Positions 27,343 to 35,523 of a stretch of 64,000 bases of DNA are shown piece after piece. The notes below the pieces were generated by a model. It saw nothing but the letters and a program-made list of their open reading frames with translations. It ran no database searches and was not told where the DNA came from. A program made the translations under genes and the position numbers. The DNA comes from Polaribacter sp. BAL334. Lineage in GTDB: Bacteria > Bacteroidota > Bacteroidia > Flavobacteriales > Flavobacteriaceae. How positions within the stretch are numbered: the first letter of the stretch is position 1; each line of letters opens with the position of its first letter. The stretch spans positions 1 through 64,000 of the forward strand of contig NZ_JADWOV010000258.1 in the NCBI RefSeq assembly GCF_015767435.1, written 5' to 3'.

Positions 27343-27960
27343 TTAAATTAATCTTTGTTCATTGGCTTTTTTAAGCGCCTCTTCTTTTGAGTTTACTTGC
27401 AATTTATCGTAAATATTTTTTATGTGAAATTTGATTGTATTTCTGCTAATAAAAAGTGCTTCTCCAATACTTTTATAGCTTTTTCCTGTTGATAACAACG
27501 TTAATACTTCTGTTTCACGTTCAGACAAATCAGCATGGGTTTCTTTTTTAAAAGAACTCACAACCATTCGTGCAATTTTTATACTCATTGGTGCGCCTCC
27601 TGAAACCAATTCGTTTAAAGCATTTACTATTTGAGTACTACTGGCATTTTTTGTTAGATAACCACTAGCACCAGCACATAAGGCATCAAAAACAGTTTCA
27701 GAATCTTCGTAAACAGTTACTACTAAAACTAGTAAAGAAGGTTTCAATTCCTTTAGTTTTTTTGTAGCTTCAATACCATTTAGTTTTGGCAATTCAATAT
27801 CCATTAAAACAATATCAGGGCTATCTTCTTTAAAATTTGCAATCGCATTTTCAGCATTTAAATAACTTTGAATAACTGTAAAATTATCAGCAGCAATAAT
27901 TACTTCTTTTAATGCAATGCTTAAGGAAACATTATCTTCAATGATGACTACTTTATTCAT
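27343..27960 (-). CDS. NarL/FixJ-family response regulator
   Basis: A 205-residue regulator. The receiver domain has the acidic pair E8-D9, phospho-acceptor Asp54 (VLMDIELP), the Thr/Ser position in VVTVYEDS and Lys in YLTKNAS. The C-terminal LuxR-type helix-turn-helix is clear (LSERETEVLTLLSTGKSYKSIGEAL-type block, then SRNTIKFHIKNIYDKL). It is encoded directly downstream of its likely partner kinase, 42 bp away. Its own promoter region contains operator copy 3, so autoregulation is likely. A TATTTTTG box ends only 4 nt before the ATG, implying a leaderless or near-leaderless message when transcribed from that promoter. Confidence 0.93.
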   Translation of the reverse strand: MNKVVIIEDNVSLSIALKEVIIAADNFTVIQSYLNAENAIANFKEDSPDIVLMDIELPKLNGIEATKKLKELKPSLLVLVVTVYEDSETVFDALCAGASGYLTKNASSTQIVNALNELVSGGAPMSIKIARMVVSSFKKETHADLSERETEVLTLLSTGKSYKSIGEALFISRNTIKFHIKNIYDKLQVNSKEEALKKANEQRLI

Positions 27961-27964
27961 ATTA

Positions 27965-27972
27965 CAAAAATA
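27965..27972 (-). promoter_or_regulatory. -7 box of the response regulator gene
   Basis: Plus strand CAAAAATA, that is TATTTTTG on the minus strand, ending 4 nt before ATG 27960. Distance to operator copy 3 is 22 nt, the same as at the two other promoters. Confidence 0.65.
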
Positions 27973-27994
27973 CTTTATGAAACGAATTATAAAA

Positions 27995-28011
27995 CCACCC
28001 TTTTAAGGTAG
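27995..28011. promoter_or_regulatory. Operator copy 3, CCACCC-TTTTA-AGGTAG (imperfect)
   Basis: A 6-5-6 palindrome with two deviations from CTACCC-N5-GGGTAG. It overlaps the stop codon region of the kinase gene (28003) and sits 22 nt upstream of the response regulator -7 box, giving the regulator an internal, autoregulated promoter. Confidence 0.7.
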
Positions 28012-30792
28012 TTGTCCTAGAAACGTAATTGTTGTGCCTTGATTTGGAATTGATGTAATGTTTAATTCACAATCAATTTTTTTAGCTCTTGATTTCATGT
28101 TTTTTAAACCATTACTTTGTATTGCGCCTTCTTTAAATCCTTTGCCATCATCAGAGAGTTTGATCTCTAAATGGGTGTCATTACAATTGAAAATAAACTT
28201 TACTGAATTCGAATTTGCGTGTTTTACAATATTTGTGATGGCTTCTTTAAAAATAAAAATGATTTGTTTACTCCAATAATAGGGTAATTTTATATTGCTT
28301 TTAATAGTAGATTCAACTTCTAAATCAACGCCAAATTGGTATAAATAGTCTTCAGCAAAATCTGTAAGATAGATGTTTAGCTCATCCAGATAATTGCTTT
28401 TTTCTTGCAATGAAAAAATAAAATCTTTAGTGCCTTTATATAAATAATCTGCATCATTTTTTATGGTCATTATCATGTTACTATTTTCTTTTTTGACTTT
28501 TGTTGATAATACCTCTGATAGCAATGATATACTAGCTAATTTATTTCCTAAATCGTCATGAAAATCTCTTGCAATAGTATCTCTTGCTTCTGTAAGTTCA
28601 CTTTCTGCTAAAATTCGTTTAGAAATTTCATTTTTTAGAATCTCATTTCTTTTTGATACAGCTTTTAATCTACTTAAAAAAACAACACCTATAAATGATG
28701 AAAAACATAAAAATAAAAGCAGTAGTATCCACCATACTTTATACCAAGGAGGTTTAATTTCAAAATTGAAAATAGAACTGTACATCCAATCGCTATGACT
28801 GTTTTGAACTCTAAATTGAATTTGATACTTATTTGGAGCGAAATTGGTAAAGTCAAGACTATTTTCATTAGGATTTAATGAAAGCCATTGATTTTTATTT
28901 AGTTGATATTCAACGTTGATGGCATTCCTATCTTGATAGGTAATTACCTCATAAACAAAGTTTTTGTTGTTTTGAGAAATATGAATTTTTGGAGGGTTTG
29001 TAGCTTTTACATCTTTTAAATTTACGATAGAAATCCCATTATTTCCCGCAAGCCATAAATGATTATTTAGCTCAATAATTTTATGAATTGCCAAAGACTG
29101 AATACCAAATGATTTTGAAAAGTGATACACTTTTGAATCCTTAATTACTGATAATCCTGATTGCGTTCCAAGATAAATTGTATTTTCTTTTAAAAGAATA
29201 CAGTTTATTCGTTCATTTTTTAGGCCTGTTTTATTGTTATATAAAGATATAGAATCTTTGTTTTTAATAACCAACCCTTTATCTGTTGCAATATAATATG
29301 TATTATCTTTTATAATAGCGTCATTTATTTTTTCTGATGGCAATCCTATTTGAAAAAGTGAATCTCTAGTAAAAGTTTCATTTTTTAAATCATACATCCA
29401 TCTACCTTTATTTGTATATAGATGAATTGAATGTTCCTTTTCTTCTACAAGATTAACAAATAACTCATTACTAATTAAAACTTGTTTTTGATTTATAAAA
29501 AGTGTGTCTCCTTGCCTGATAAATCCACCTTTTGTTTTGCTATAAAATCGACCACTTACAAGATTAAATTTAGGCGTTTTAGAAGGTTTTGCTCTTAAAG
29601 AGGACACTGTAACTTTATTATTTATATTCGATAAATGTTTAGCAAAACCATCCGTTGTCAGGTTATCCGTCAAACTATCTTTTGTAAACACATACAATTT
29701 AGAGGAAGTTTGAGCATACACTGTTGAGTCTATTTTTAAAATATCAATAATGTATGCGCCCTCTAAAACTGTTTTTATTGTTGGATTGGAATAGTAAAAA
29801 CAATAAATTCCGTCACCAAAAGTAGAAATCCATAGATTGTTTTCAAAATCAAAAATGGCATCAGATATTGTTGTGTTAAATCCAATTATTTGACTAAAAT
29901 CCATTGTTTTTTTTGTCTCAATATTAAATTGAATGAGCCGTTTTTCTCCCTTTTCATTTTTTACAACTAACAAAAAAATATTTTTTTCATGGGGAGCTTT
30001 TAAAATTTTAACGACAAACTCATTTTCTTTAATTCCGTGAATTGTAATTTTTTTATGAATGTTGTTTCTATTAGAAAATAAAAGAGTTGTTTTCGTTGCA
30101 AAAACATAGGAATCTATCTCGATCTCTAAAGCAGATGAAATCTCAAATTCTGATAAAAACGGAAAAACGGACTGTAATTTAAATGATGATGATAACTCTT
30201 TGACTCCTTTAAAATTATCGTTTGATAATTCTTGATTATGCACATAAACCTTGTTATTAATAATAAAAGGTTTTAATTTATGATATTCAACATCTAATTC
30301 TAAATCATCAACAAAATTTTGCTCATTTTTTACATATACTTTAGATTGAAAACGCTTTGTTTTTAAATCATAAATAGCAATTTCAACTCCTGAATCCGTA
30401 TATAATTTATTATCAAAAAAAGTAATTTCGTAAGACTTTACATTTGTATCCTTAAAACTTGGAGCTTTGTGAATAGTGTCATTTTCTAAAAAATGCAACC
30501 CTCCCCCCCAAGTTGCGATGGCAAAATTCCCATCAGGAAGTTCTTTAACATCCATCACATAATTTGAGGTCAAACCATCTTTTAACGAATAATTTTTAAA
30601 ATCTTTCCCATCAAATTTACTCAGGCCATCATCTGTCCCAATCCAAATATAGCCTTTAGAATCTTGAATCATATTGTAGGTTACATCATGCTGCAAACCA
30701 TCTGAAGAGGTATAATGTTGATAGTTGTTTTGTGCCGAGGTAACAAAAACAATTAAAAAAATCAGTAAACTTGAGGCTAGTTTTTTACACAT
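28003..30792 (-). CDS. Sensor histidine kinase with periplasmic propeller (HisKA_3 type)
   Basis: A sensor of about 929 residues. I take ATG 30792, which begins a clean signal sequence (CKKLASSLLIFLIVFVTSAQ), rather than the frame opening at 30861. The periplasmic part contains Reg_prop propeller blades (GYIWIGTDDGLSKFDG, NLWISTFGDGIYCFY, YLGTQSGLSVI) and a Y_Y_Y domain (about 640-705), followed by one membrane helix (about 713-733), a HisKA_3 dimerisation domain with the phospho-acceptor His in ARDFHDDLGNKL and a HATPase (IFKEAITNIVKHA, SDDGKGF, NGLKNMKSRA). This architecture pairs with NarL-type regulators such as the one encoded downstream. The ligand is unknown; unlike the PUL regulator it has no receiver or AraC domain of its own. 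Confidence 0.9.
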   Translation of the reverse strand: MCKKLASSLLIFLIVFVTSAQNNYQHYTSSDGLQHDVTYNMIQDSKGYIWIGTDDGLSKFDGKDFKNYSLKDGLTSNYVMDVKELPDGNFAIATWGGGLHFLENDTIHKAPSFKDTNVKSYEITFFDNKLYTDSGVEIAIYDLKTKRFQSKVYVKNEQNFVDDLELDVEYHKLKPFIINNKVYVHNQELSNDNFKGVKELSSSFKLQSVFPFLSEFEISSALEIEIDSYVFATKTTLLFSNRNNIHKKITIHGIKENEFVVKILKAPHEKNIFLLVVKNEKGEKRLIQFNIETKKTMDFSQIIGFNTTISDAIFDFENNLWISTFGDGIYCFYYSNPTIKTVLEGAYIIDILKIDSTVYAQTSSKLYVFTKDSLTDNLTTDGFAKHLSNINNKVTVSSLRAKPSKTPKFNLVSGRFYSKTKGGFIRQGDTLFINQKQVLISNELFVNLVEEKEHSIHLYTNKGRWMYDLKNETFTRDSLFQIGLPSEKINDAIIKDNTYYIATDKGLVIKNKDSISLYNNKTGLKNERINCILLKENTIYLGTQSGLSVIKDSKVYHFSKSFGIQSLAIHKIIELNNHLWLAGNNGISIVNLKDVKATNPPKIHISQNNKNFVYEVITYQDRNAINVEYQLNKNQWLSLNPNENSLDFTNFAPNKYQIQFRVQNSHSDWMYSSIFNFEIKPPWYKVWWILLLLFLCFSSFIGVVFLSRLKAVSKRNEILKNEISKRILAESELTEARDTIARDFHDDLGNKLASISLLSEVLSTKVKKENSNMIMTIKNDADYLYKGTKDFIFSLQEKSNYLDELNIYLTDFAEDYLYQFGVDLEVESTIKSNIKLPYYWSKQIIFIFKEAITNIVKHANSNSVKFIFNCNDTHLEIKLSDDGKGFKEGAIQSNGLKNMKSRAKKIDCELNITSIPNQGTTITFLGQLP

Positions 30793-30875
30793 AAATAAAT
30801 ACTTAGTAGCTAAGTAAATAAAAAAATTAGATAGCTCTTGTGTTTTTTTGATAAAAAACAAGTCATTTTAAAAAA

Positions 30876-30892
30876 CTACCCTTTTTGGATAG
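30876..30892. promoter_or_regulatory. Operator copy 4, CTACCC-TTTTT-GGATAG
   Basis: A 6-5-6 palindrome with one mismatch, in the divergent region between the kinase gene and the lectin gene. On the plus strand, 22 nt further, stands TTAAATTG, which keeps only 4 of the 6 fixed TAnnTTTG positions; on the minus strand no box has this distance. It more likely serves the lectin gene, but control of both directions is possible. Confidence 0.65.
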
Positions 30893-30968
30893 GCTAAACT
30901 TCGACTAAAATTAATTAAATTGAGAATTCAATTATAACCTCAAAAAATAAAATAGTATCAGGTATAAA

Positions 30969-33584
30969 ATGAAGTTTAGATTTCTTGTTTTTATTTTCGT
31001 TTTTTTCATAAACATGCCAACAGCTTTAGCGCAAATAAATGCTAGTCTCATTGGAGATGCTATCGATTTAGGAAATAATTGTTACATATTAACTCAAGAT
31101 GTTAAAAGTCAAAAGGGTGGTGTTTGGTATAACAATCCAATTGATTTTTCAAAGGATTTTGCAATTTATTATCAAGCAAATTTTGGCTCAAAAAATAGTA
31201 ATGGTGCTGATGGAATGGCATTGGTTTTTAAAGGAAATCCACAACCTGAATTGGGAAATGATGGAGGAGGATTGAGTTATCAAGGCATCACACCTTCATT
31301 AATAGTTGAGTTTGATACTTGGCAAAATAGTGATTTTGGAGATCCAATTTTTGATCATATTTCAATAATGAAAAATGGGGATGCAAATCATAGTAATCCA
31401 GTAAATAATTTGGCAGGTCCTGTTCAAGCAAGTTTGTCAAATCCTAATATTGAAGATGGTAGTGATCATGAAGTAAAAATTGAATGGTTTGCTCTTCAAC
31501 AAGTATTGATCGTTTATTTTGATTGTATTCCAAGAATTCAAATTACTATGGACATAAAAGCATCAATTTTTGGAGGTGATGACTCCGTTTATTTTGGTTT
31601 TGTTAGTTCTACAGGAGGAAACTCTAATTTACATCAAGTATGTTTAAATAGGGTATCATTTGTAGATAATTTGCAGTTACAAGATGTAACAATTTGTGAA
31701 GGAGAATCGTCTGAAATTGACGCAACTATAGCAAGTGGTGTATCTTATAGTTGGTCGCCAAGAGATGGCGTAAGTAATCCAAATAGTGCAAATCCTGTTT
31801 TTTCACCTAATGAAACAACAACCTATACAGTAACAATTGAAGATGTTTGTGGTGATGTTATTGTTGAAGAAGTAACTGTTACAATAGCTTCATTTAAATC
31901 AGCAATCTTTGATAGTATTGATCCAATTTGTGAAGGGGACATCATAGACCCATTACCAACAACTTCAAAAAATAATATTACAGGATTTTGGACACCACAG
32001 CTAAATAATACAACAACCACAACCTATACATTTATACCATTTTCTGATCCTTGTGTAACCACAACAACGTTAGAAGTTATTGTAAATCCGTTGGTAATTC
32101 CTTCTTTTGATGCCATAGCACCAATTTGTAAAGGCGATTTATTAACTGAACTCCCCACCATGTCCAACAATGGAATATCAGGAATTTGGTCTCCTTCATT
32201 AAATAATACATCTACAACATTATATACATTTACACCAAATCCCGATCAAGGTTGTGTTGCGAATGGTTTTCTAGAAATTATTGTAAATCAGATAGAAATC
32301 CCACAATTTGATTTTGAAACGACCATTTGTGAAGGTACTTCATTTGAATTCCCATCAATAGCTAATAATGGAATTGAGGGTGAATGGTCACCTGAATTTA
32401 ATGCTGGGCTAAGTCAAGTATATACTTTTACGCCTATTGATGAAAGTTGTGTTTCTTCAATAAGTATAGCAATTACAATTAAAAAAAGAATTATTCCCGA
32501 ATTTAGTATTGAAGGTTCAATTTGCGAAGGTCAAAATATTGCTGAACTGCCTTCAATTTCAAATAATGGAGTTGAAGGATTTTGGACTCCTGAAGTAAAT
32601 AATACCACTACTACTTTATATACATTTACACCTTATGATTTTGAATGTGCATTAAGTACCACTCATCAAATAATTGTGAATTCAAACATACTGCCTTTAT
32701 TTGATGATATTAAAACAAGTAGTTGTTTTGGTGAAACTTTAGATGAGTTACCTACACAATCTGCGAACGGAATAGTAGGAACTTGGCTTCCTGCGCTTAA
32801 TAATCAATTGACAACAACATATACATTTACACCAGATGAAGGTCAGAATTGTGTTTTAGAAACGACCATTACAATCGTTATTACTGAACCCATAGTGCCA
32901 ATTTTTGATAGTATAAGCCCAATTTGTGAAGGAGAAACTTTAGAAGCACTTCCTCAAATATCTAAGAACCAAATTACAGGTAGTTGGTTTCCAGAATTAA
33001 ATAATTTAGAGACTACAACGTATACATTTATTCCCAATTTAGGGCAATGCGCAAACCAAACTACACTAAAAATAGAGGTATTACCAATCACTGAATTAGT
33101 TGTTGATATTATGATGAATTCAGATGACTTTTCCGATAATCAAGCAATTAGTATAGATGTAAAAGGAGGAACAGGAAGTTATGAATATCAATTAGATGAA
33201 TTGCCTTGGCAAACTAATAATAGCTTTAGCGGAATTACTGGTTGTGGAGAACATTTGGTGAAAGTGAGAGAACTATCAAAGTGTAGTAACATCGCTATTC
33301 AAACTTTCAAAATTTTAGAATATCCAAAGTTTTTTACTCCAAATGGAGATGATAAAAATGATACTTGGAATATAGAGTGCCTTAAAAATCAAACAGAAGC
33401 TAGGATTACTATTTTTAATAGATATGGTAAAATGGTAGCAATCATAAATCCAAGCCTTTTTGGTTGGGATGGAAAATTCAATAACAAATTAATGCCATCT
33501 AACGATTATTGGTTTCAAGCAGAATATTTAGGGAATGATGGAAAACCAAAATTGTTTACTTCGCACTTTTCATTAATTCGTTGA
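30969..33584 (+). CDS. Large T9SS surface adhesin: L-type lectin, tandem repeats, type B sorting tail
   Basis: An 871-residue secreted protein. Order: signal peptide (RFLVFIFVFFINMPTALAQ); a legume-type (L-type) lectin domain at about 22-235 (ADGMALVFKGNPQPELG, GGLSYQGITPSLIVEFDTW, DHEVKIEW, YFGFVSSTGG); a divergent Ig-like repeat (VTICEGESSEID ... VTIEDVC); six repeats of about 65 residues with the pattern ICEG...LPxxSNNGIxGxWxPxLNNTTTTxYTFTP (about 315-715); and a gliding-motility-associated type B sorting domain (PKFFTPNGDDKNDTWNI ... NDYWFQAEY). It is an adhesin candidate that binds glycans through the lectin domain. Its promoter region carries operator copy 4, so it appears to belong to the neighbouring two-component regulon. 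Confidence 0.9.
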   Translation: MKFRFLVFIFVFFINMPTALAQINASLIGDAIDLGNNCYILTQDVKSQKGGVWYNNPIDFSKDFAIYYQANFGSKNSNGADGMALVFKGNPQPELGNDGGGLSYQGITPSLIVEFDTWQNSDFGDPIFDHISIMKNGDANHSNPVNNLAGPVQASLSNPNIEDGSDHEVKIEWFALQQVLIVYFDCIPRIQITMDIKASIFGGDDSVYFGFVSSTGGNSNLHQVCLNRVSFVDNLQLQDVTICEGESSEIDATIASGVSYSWSPRDGVSNPNSANPVFSPNETTTYTVTIEDVCGDVIVEEVTVTIASFKSAIFDSIDPICEGDIIDPLPTTSKNNITGFWTPQLNNTTTTTYTFIPFSDPCVTTTTLEVIVNPLVIPSFDAIAPICKGDLLTELPTMSNNGISGIWSPSLNNTSTTLYTFTPNPDQGCVANGFLEIIVNQIEIPQFDFETTICEGTSFEFPSIANNGIEGEWSPEFNAGLSQVYTFTPIDESCVSSISIAITIKKRIIPEFSIEGSICEGQNIAELPSISNNGVEGFWTPEVNNTTTTLYTFTPYDFECALSTTHQIIVNSNILPLFDDIKTSSCFGETLDELPTQSANGIVGTWLPALNNQLTTTYTFTPDEGQNCVLETTITIVITEPIVPIFDSISPICEGETLEALPQISKNQITGSWFPELNNLETTTYTFIPNLGQCANQTTLKIEVLPITELVVDIMMNSDDFSDNQAISIDVKGGTGSYEYQLDELPWQTNNSFSGITGCGEHLVKVRELSKCSNIAIQTFKILEYPKFFTPNGDDKNDTWNIECLKNQTEARITIFNRYGKMVAIINPSLFGWDGKFNNKLMPSNDYWFQAEYLGNDGKPKLFTSHFSLIR

Positions 33585-33633
33585 TTTAAAATCGAGCATT
33601 CATATTATCAATATTTTCTTTTATATTGATCTG

Positions 33634-33925
33634 CTATTTCATTCGAAAGCAGAAAGCAAAAGCCTTATTTTCTGACAACTTCTCTCGACCAATCAACTCT
33701 ATAAATGATTTTTTGGTAGTGATTTTAAAGACAAATTTTCCATATTTCACTGAAATTCCAGCGGATGCATTTACAATCCAACAATTGACAGGAATGGTAA
33801 AGAAGTTTTTTGGAAGTAATGACTTTTTTACCCAATTGATTATCAATAGATACTATTTACTTTTAGCTCAGTTTCCCATCCAAGATGCGCGTTGTAACTT
33901 ACTTTTAAAGCACCCAACAAGGTGA
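33634..33925 (-). pseudogene. Remnant of an outer-membrane barrel protein, LpxR-like
   Basis: On the minus strand the sequence reads, with a stop and frame change near 33847, GALKVSYNAHLGWETELKVNS followed by FTIPVNCWIVNASAGISVKYGKF and a C-terminal FAFCF. The alternating pattern and the V-x-YNAxL ... GISVxYxxF order resemble the last strands of lipid A deacylase (LpxR/DUF2219) proteins. No start codon or N-terminal part exists nearby, so it is a decayed fragment if real. The assignment rests on memory of the family pattern and is weak; the frame on the opposite strand (33626-33925) has no coding character. Confidence 0.35.
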
Positions 33926-34149
33926 AATTTTTATTGGTTTCTATTTTCGTTTTGATACTTGCCATTTTACGATCGTTTAAATCGGAATCAGGAGTCACTT
34001 CAATCCAAATTTATGATATCAATGGACGTTTGATTTTTCAAAAAAGCAGTTCAAATTTGTCAGAATCCTTGAAAATAGCGCACTTATCTAAAGGAATTTA
34101 TTTCGTAAAAATAAATCATAAAAAGTCATTGCGGTTTTTGAAAAAGTAG
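33922..34149 (+). pseudogene. Orphan T9SS type A tail, remnant
   Basis: A 75-codon frame that begins with a hydrophobic stretch but consists mainly of a T9SS sorting tail: SIQIYDINGRLIFQKSS ... LSKGIYFVKINHKKSLRFLKK. Bases 34000-34035 match 35 of 36 bases of the GH53 gene at 24475-24510, so the piece was copied from that gene or a relative. As a protein it would be a sorting signal without cargo; I treat it as a remnant of a lost T9SS gene or of recombination, although expression cannot be excluded. Confidence 0.6.
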
Positions 34150-34176
34150 AAGTTTCAAAATTACATTTCCAAAAAC

Positions 34177-34210
34177 AAAAAACCGCAACAAATAATTATT
34201 GCGGTTTTTT
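34177..34210. terminator. Terminator downstream of tRNA-Cys
   Basis: Perfect 12-bp arms AAAAAACCGCAA (34177-34188) and TTGCGGTTTTTT (34199-34210) with a 10-nt loop. It lies immediately after the 3' end of the tRNA on the minus strand and is usable in both directions. Confidence 0.85.
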
Positions 34211-34212
34211 TG

Positions 34213-34283
34213 AGGTGTCGAGCGGATTCGAACCGCTGTAGATGGTGTTGCAGACCATTGCCTAGCCACTCGGCCACGACACC
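34213..34283 (-). tRNA. tRNA-Cys (GCA anticodon)
   Basis: The minus strand begins GGTGTCG at 34283 and ends CGACACC plus discriminator T at 34213. The acceptor stem pairs perfectly over 7 bp; the anticodon stem ATGGT/ACCAT encloses loop CTGCAAC with anticodon GCA; the T arm reads GCGGTTCGAATCCGC. The U73 discriminator fits a cysteine tRNA. The CCA end is not encoded. Confidence 0.95.
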
Positions 34284-34345
34284 TTATTTGAATTAAGGAG
34301 TGCAAATTTACGCAATTTTACAATTACTGCAAGATTTTTTTAATG

Positions 34346-34702
34346 TTATCGCTTTTTTGTCAAAACAATTACCACTTCTTCTACATTCCCTCCTATTGGT
34401 GGGTTTATTTTTGAAACTCCAACTGTTGCTTTTTGTATCATAGGTATTTCTTTAAAAAACCGATCTAAGATTCTTTGTGCAACTTCTTCCAATAATTTTG
34501 AACGAATGGCCATTTCTTCTTTAACTATATGATTTAAATGCACATAATCAACAGTATCTGTTAATTCATCTGTTTTTGCTGATTTTTTTAAATCAGCTTT
34601 TACTTTAACATCTACTCTATATGGCGAACCAATTTTTGCTTCTTCATCCAAACAGCCATGAAAAGCATACAATTTAATATTGTTAACCCTGATGATACCC
34701 AT
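34346..34702 (-). CDS. folB: Dihydroneopterin aldolase (folate synthesis)
   Basis: A 118-residue protein matching FolB in length and motifs: IIRVNNIKLYAFHGCLDEEAKIG-type N-terminus with the conserved Y-A-x-H-G, DTVDYVHLNHIV in the middle, LLEEVAQRI with the catalytic-site glutamate, and KINPPIGGNVEEV near the C-terminus. It converts 7,8-dihydroneopterin to 6-hydroxymethyl-dihydropterin and glycolaldehyde in the cytoplasm as an octamer. It lies 6 bp after the DUF2452 gene on the same strand. Confidence 0.95.
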   Translation of the reverse strand: MGIIRVNNIKLYAFHGCLDEEAKIGSPYRVDVKVKADLKKSAKTDELTDTVDYVHLNHIVKEEMAIRSKLLEEVAQRILDRFFKEIPMIQKATVGVSKINPPIGGNVEEVVIVLTKKR

Positions 34703-34708
34703 AGTTAG

Positions 34709-35125
34709 TTAGTTTGATACATCCGATTTTTCCCACATTTTATCAGAATTCAATCGAAATGAGCCCAAATATTCGAAATTACATTGATCTGGATGAATGA
34801 TGGATAAAAAATTGTCTTGATTTTTTCCTTGATATAAATGATAGATTTCTCCAATATTGGGTTCAAAATTAAATTTTGAGTTGTACACCAAATCGTTATA
34901 ATGGAATTTTTCCATCAACATTTCGTATTGTTTTTTTACTTCCTCAAACTCTGATTTTATCTTTTTATTGACCCTAATCACACCATCATTTCTCCAAGTT
35001 GCCGTATTTAAAGGTTTAATTGCAGGCGCACTTGCAGAAGTTCCATAAGGTTTTAACGCAGCATCATATTGCTGAGTTTCTTCGTTAAAAACAACCAAAT
35101 CTGGTTTTTTTGCTCCGTTTTTCAT
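34709..35125 (-). CDS. DUF2452 family protein
   Basis: A 138-residue cytoplasmic protein typical of Bacteroidota. Family features are the start KKPDLVVFNEETQQYDAALKPYGT, the middle EMLMEKFHYNDLVYNSKFNFEP and the end HPDQCNFEYLGSFRLNSDKMWEK. I prefer ATG 35125 because it begins KNGAKKPD, the usual start; ATG 35134 is 3 codons upstream. Function unknown. It appears to be co-transcribed with folB. Confidence 0.85.
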   Translation of the reverse strand: MKNGAKKPDLVVFNEETQQYDAALKPYGTSASAPAIKPLNTATWRNDGVIRVNKKIKSEFEEVKKQYEMLMEKFHYNDLVYNSKFNFEPNIGEIYHLYQGKNQDNFLSIIHPDQCNFEYLGSFRLNSDKMWEKSDVSN

Positions 35126-35200
35126 ACGATGCAAATTTACTACAAAAAGAAGTTTGCAAATTGGTTTGTGAAAAATTTAACGCTCAAAAAAGCATCAATT

Positions 35201-35416
35201 TTATCCCGTAAAAAAATCAAACACATTGCTTATTGAACTTGTTTTTGTTTTGTAAAACTCAGTATAGGTGCATCTTTCGCAAGTAACGCTCGTAAATTTT
35301 TCAGTTTGGATATCAAACATTTTCGAGAAAACTCCTCCTGTTGCTCGCATTTGCCCTAGTTTGTATGTTTTACAATTACATTTTGGACAGGTGTAATTCC
35401 GTATTTGATCGCTCAT
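35201..35416 (-). CDS. Small zinc-ribbon protein, predicted nucleic-acid binding
   Basis: A 71-residue protein with two CxxC knuckles: TCPKCNCKT near the start and TCERCTYTEF near residue 50, which together form one zinc ribbon of the COG3478 type (predicted nucleic-acid-binding proteins). I use ATG 35416 because it begins SDQIRNYTCPKC; the longer frame to 35461 has no family support and would run into the promoter region of glnS. Divergent from glnS. The biological role is unknown. Confidence 0.75.
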   Translation of the reverse strand: MSDQIRNYTCPKCNCKTYKLGQMRATGGVFSKMFDIQTEKFTSVTCERCTYTEFYKTKTSSISNVFDFFTG

Positions 35417-35491
35417 ATTTTTACGTTTTAGTATTTGACGTTGAATATACAAATTTGTCAACTATAGTCAATGCCAATCAAGTATTTTATG

Positions 35492-35499
35492 TAATTTTG
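35492..35499 (+). promoter_or_regulatory. -7 box of glnS
   Basis: TAATTTTG, a full match to TAnnTTTG, 24 nt before ATG 35524. It supports the start at 35524 and not at the long frame opening at 35341, which would overlap the divergent zinc-ribbon gene. Confidence 0.6.
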
Positions 35500-35523
35500 C
35501 ACCTTAATTTTTGCATACAAATA

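Larger units (their letters stand above)
33585..34212. other. Region of gene remnants between the adhesin and tRNA-Cys
   Basis: About 630 bp without an intact gene. It contains a minus-strand barrel-protein remnant (33634-33925), a plus-strand T9SS tail remnant (within 33922-34149) and the tRNA terminator. The mixture suggests past deletions or insertions next to the tRNA gene. Confidence 0.55.

Noticed and set aside
33626..33925. Plus-strand frame of 99 codons
   Set aside because: No family pattern or start signals; the opposite strand has barrel-like sequence that explains the open frame better.
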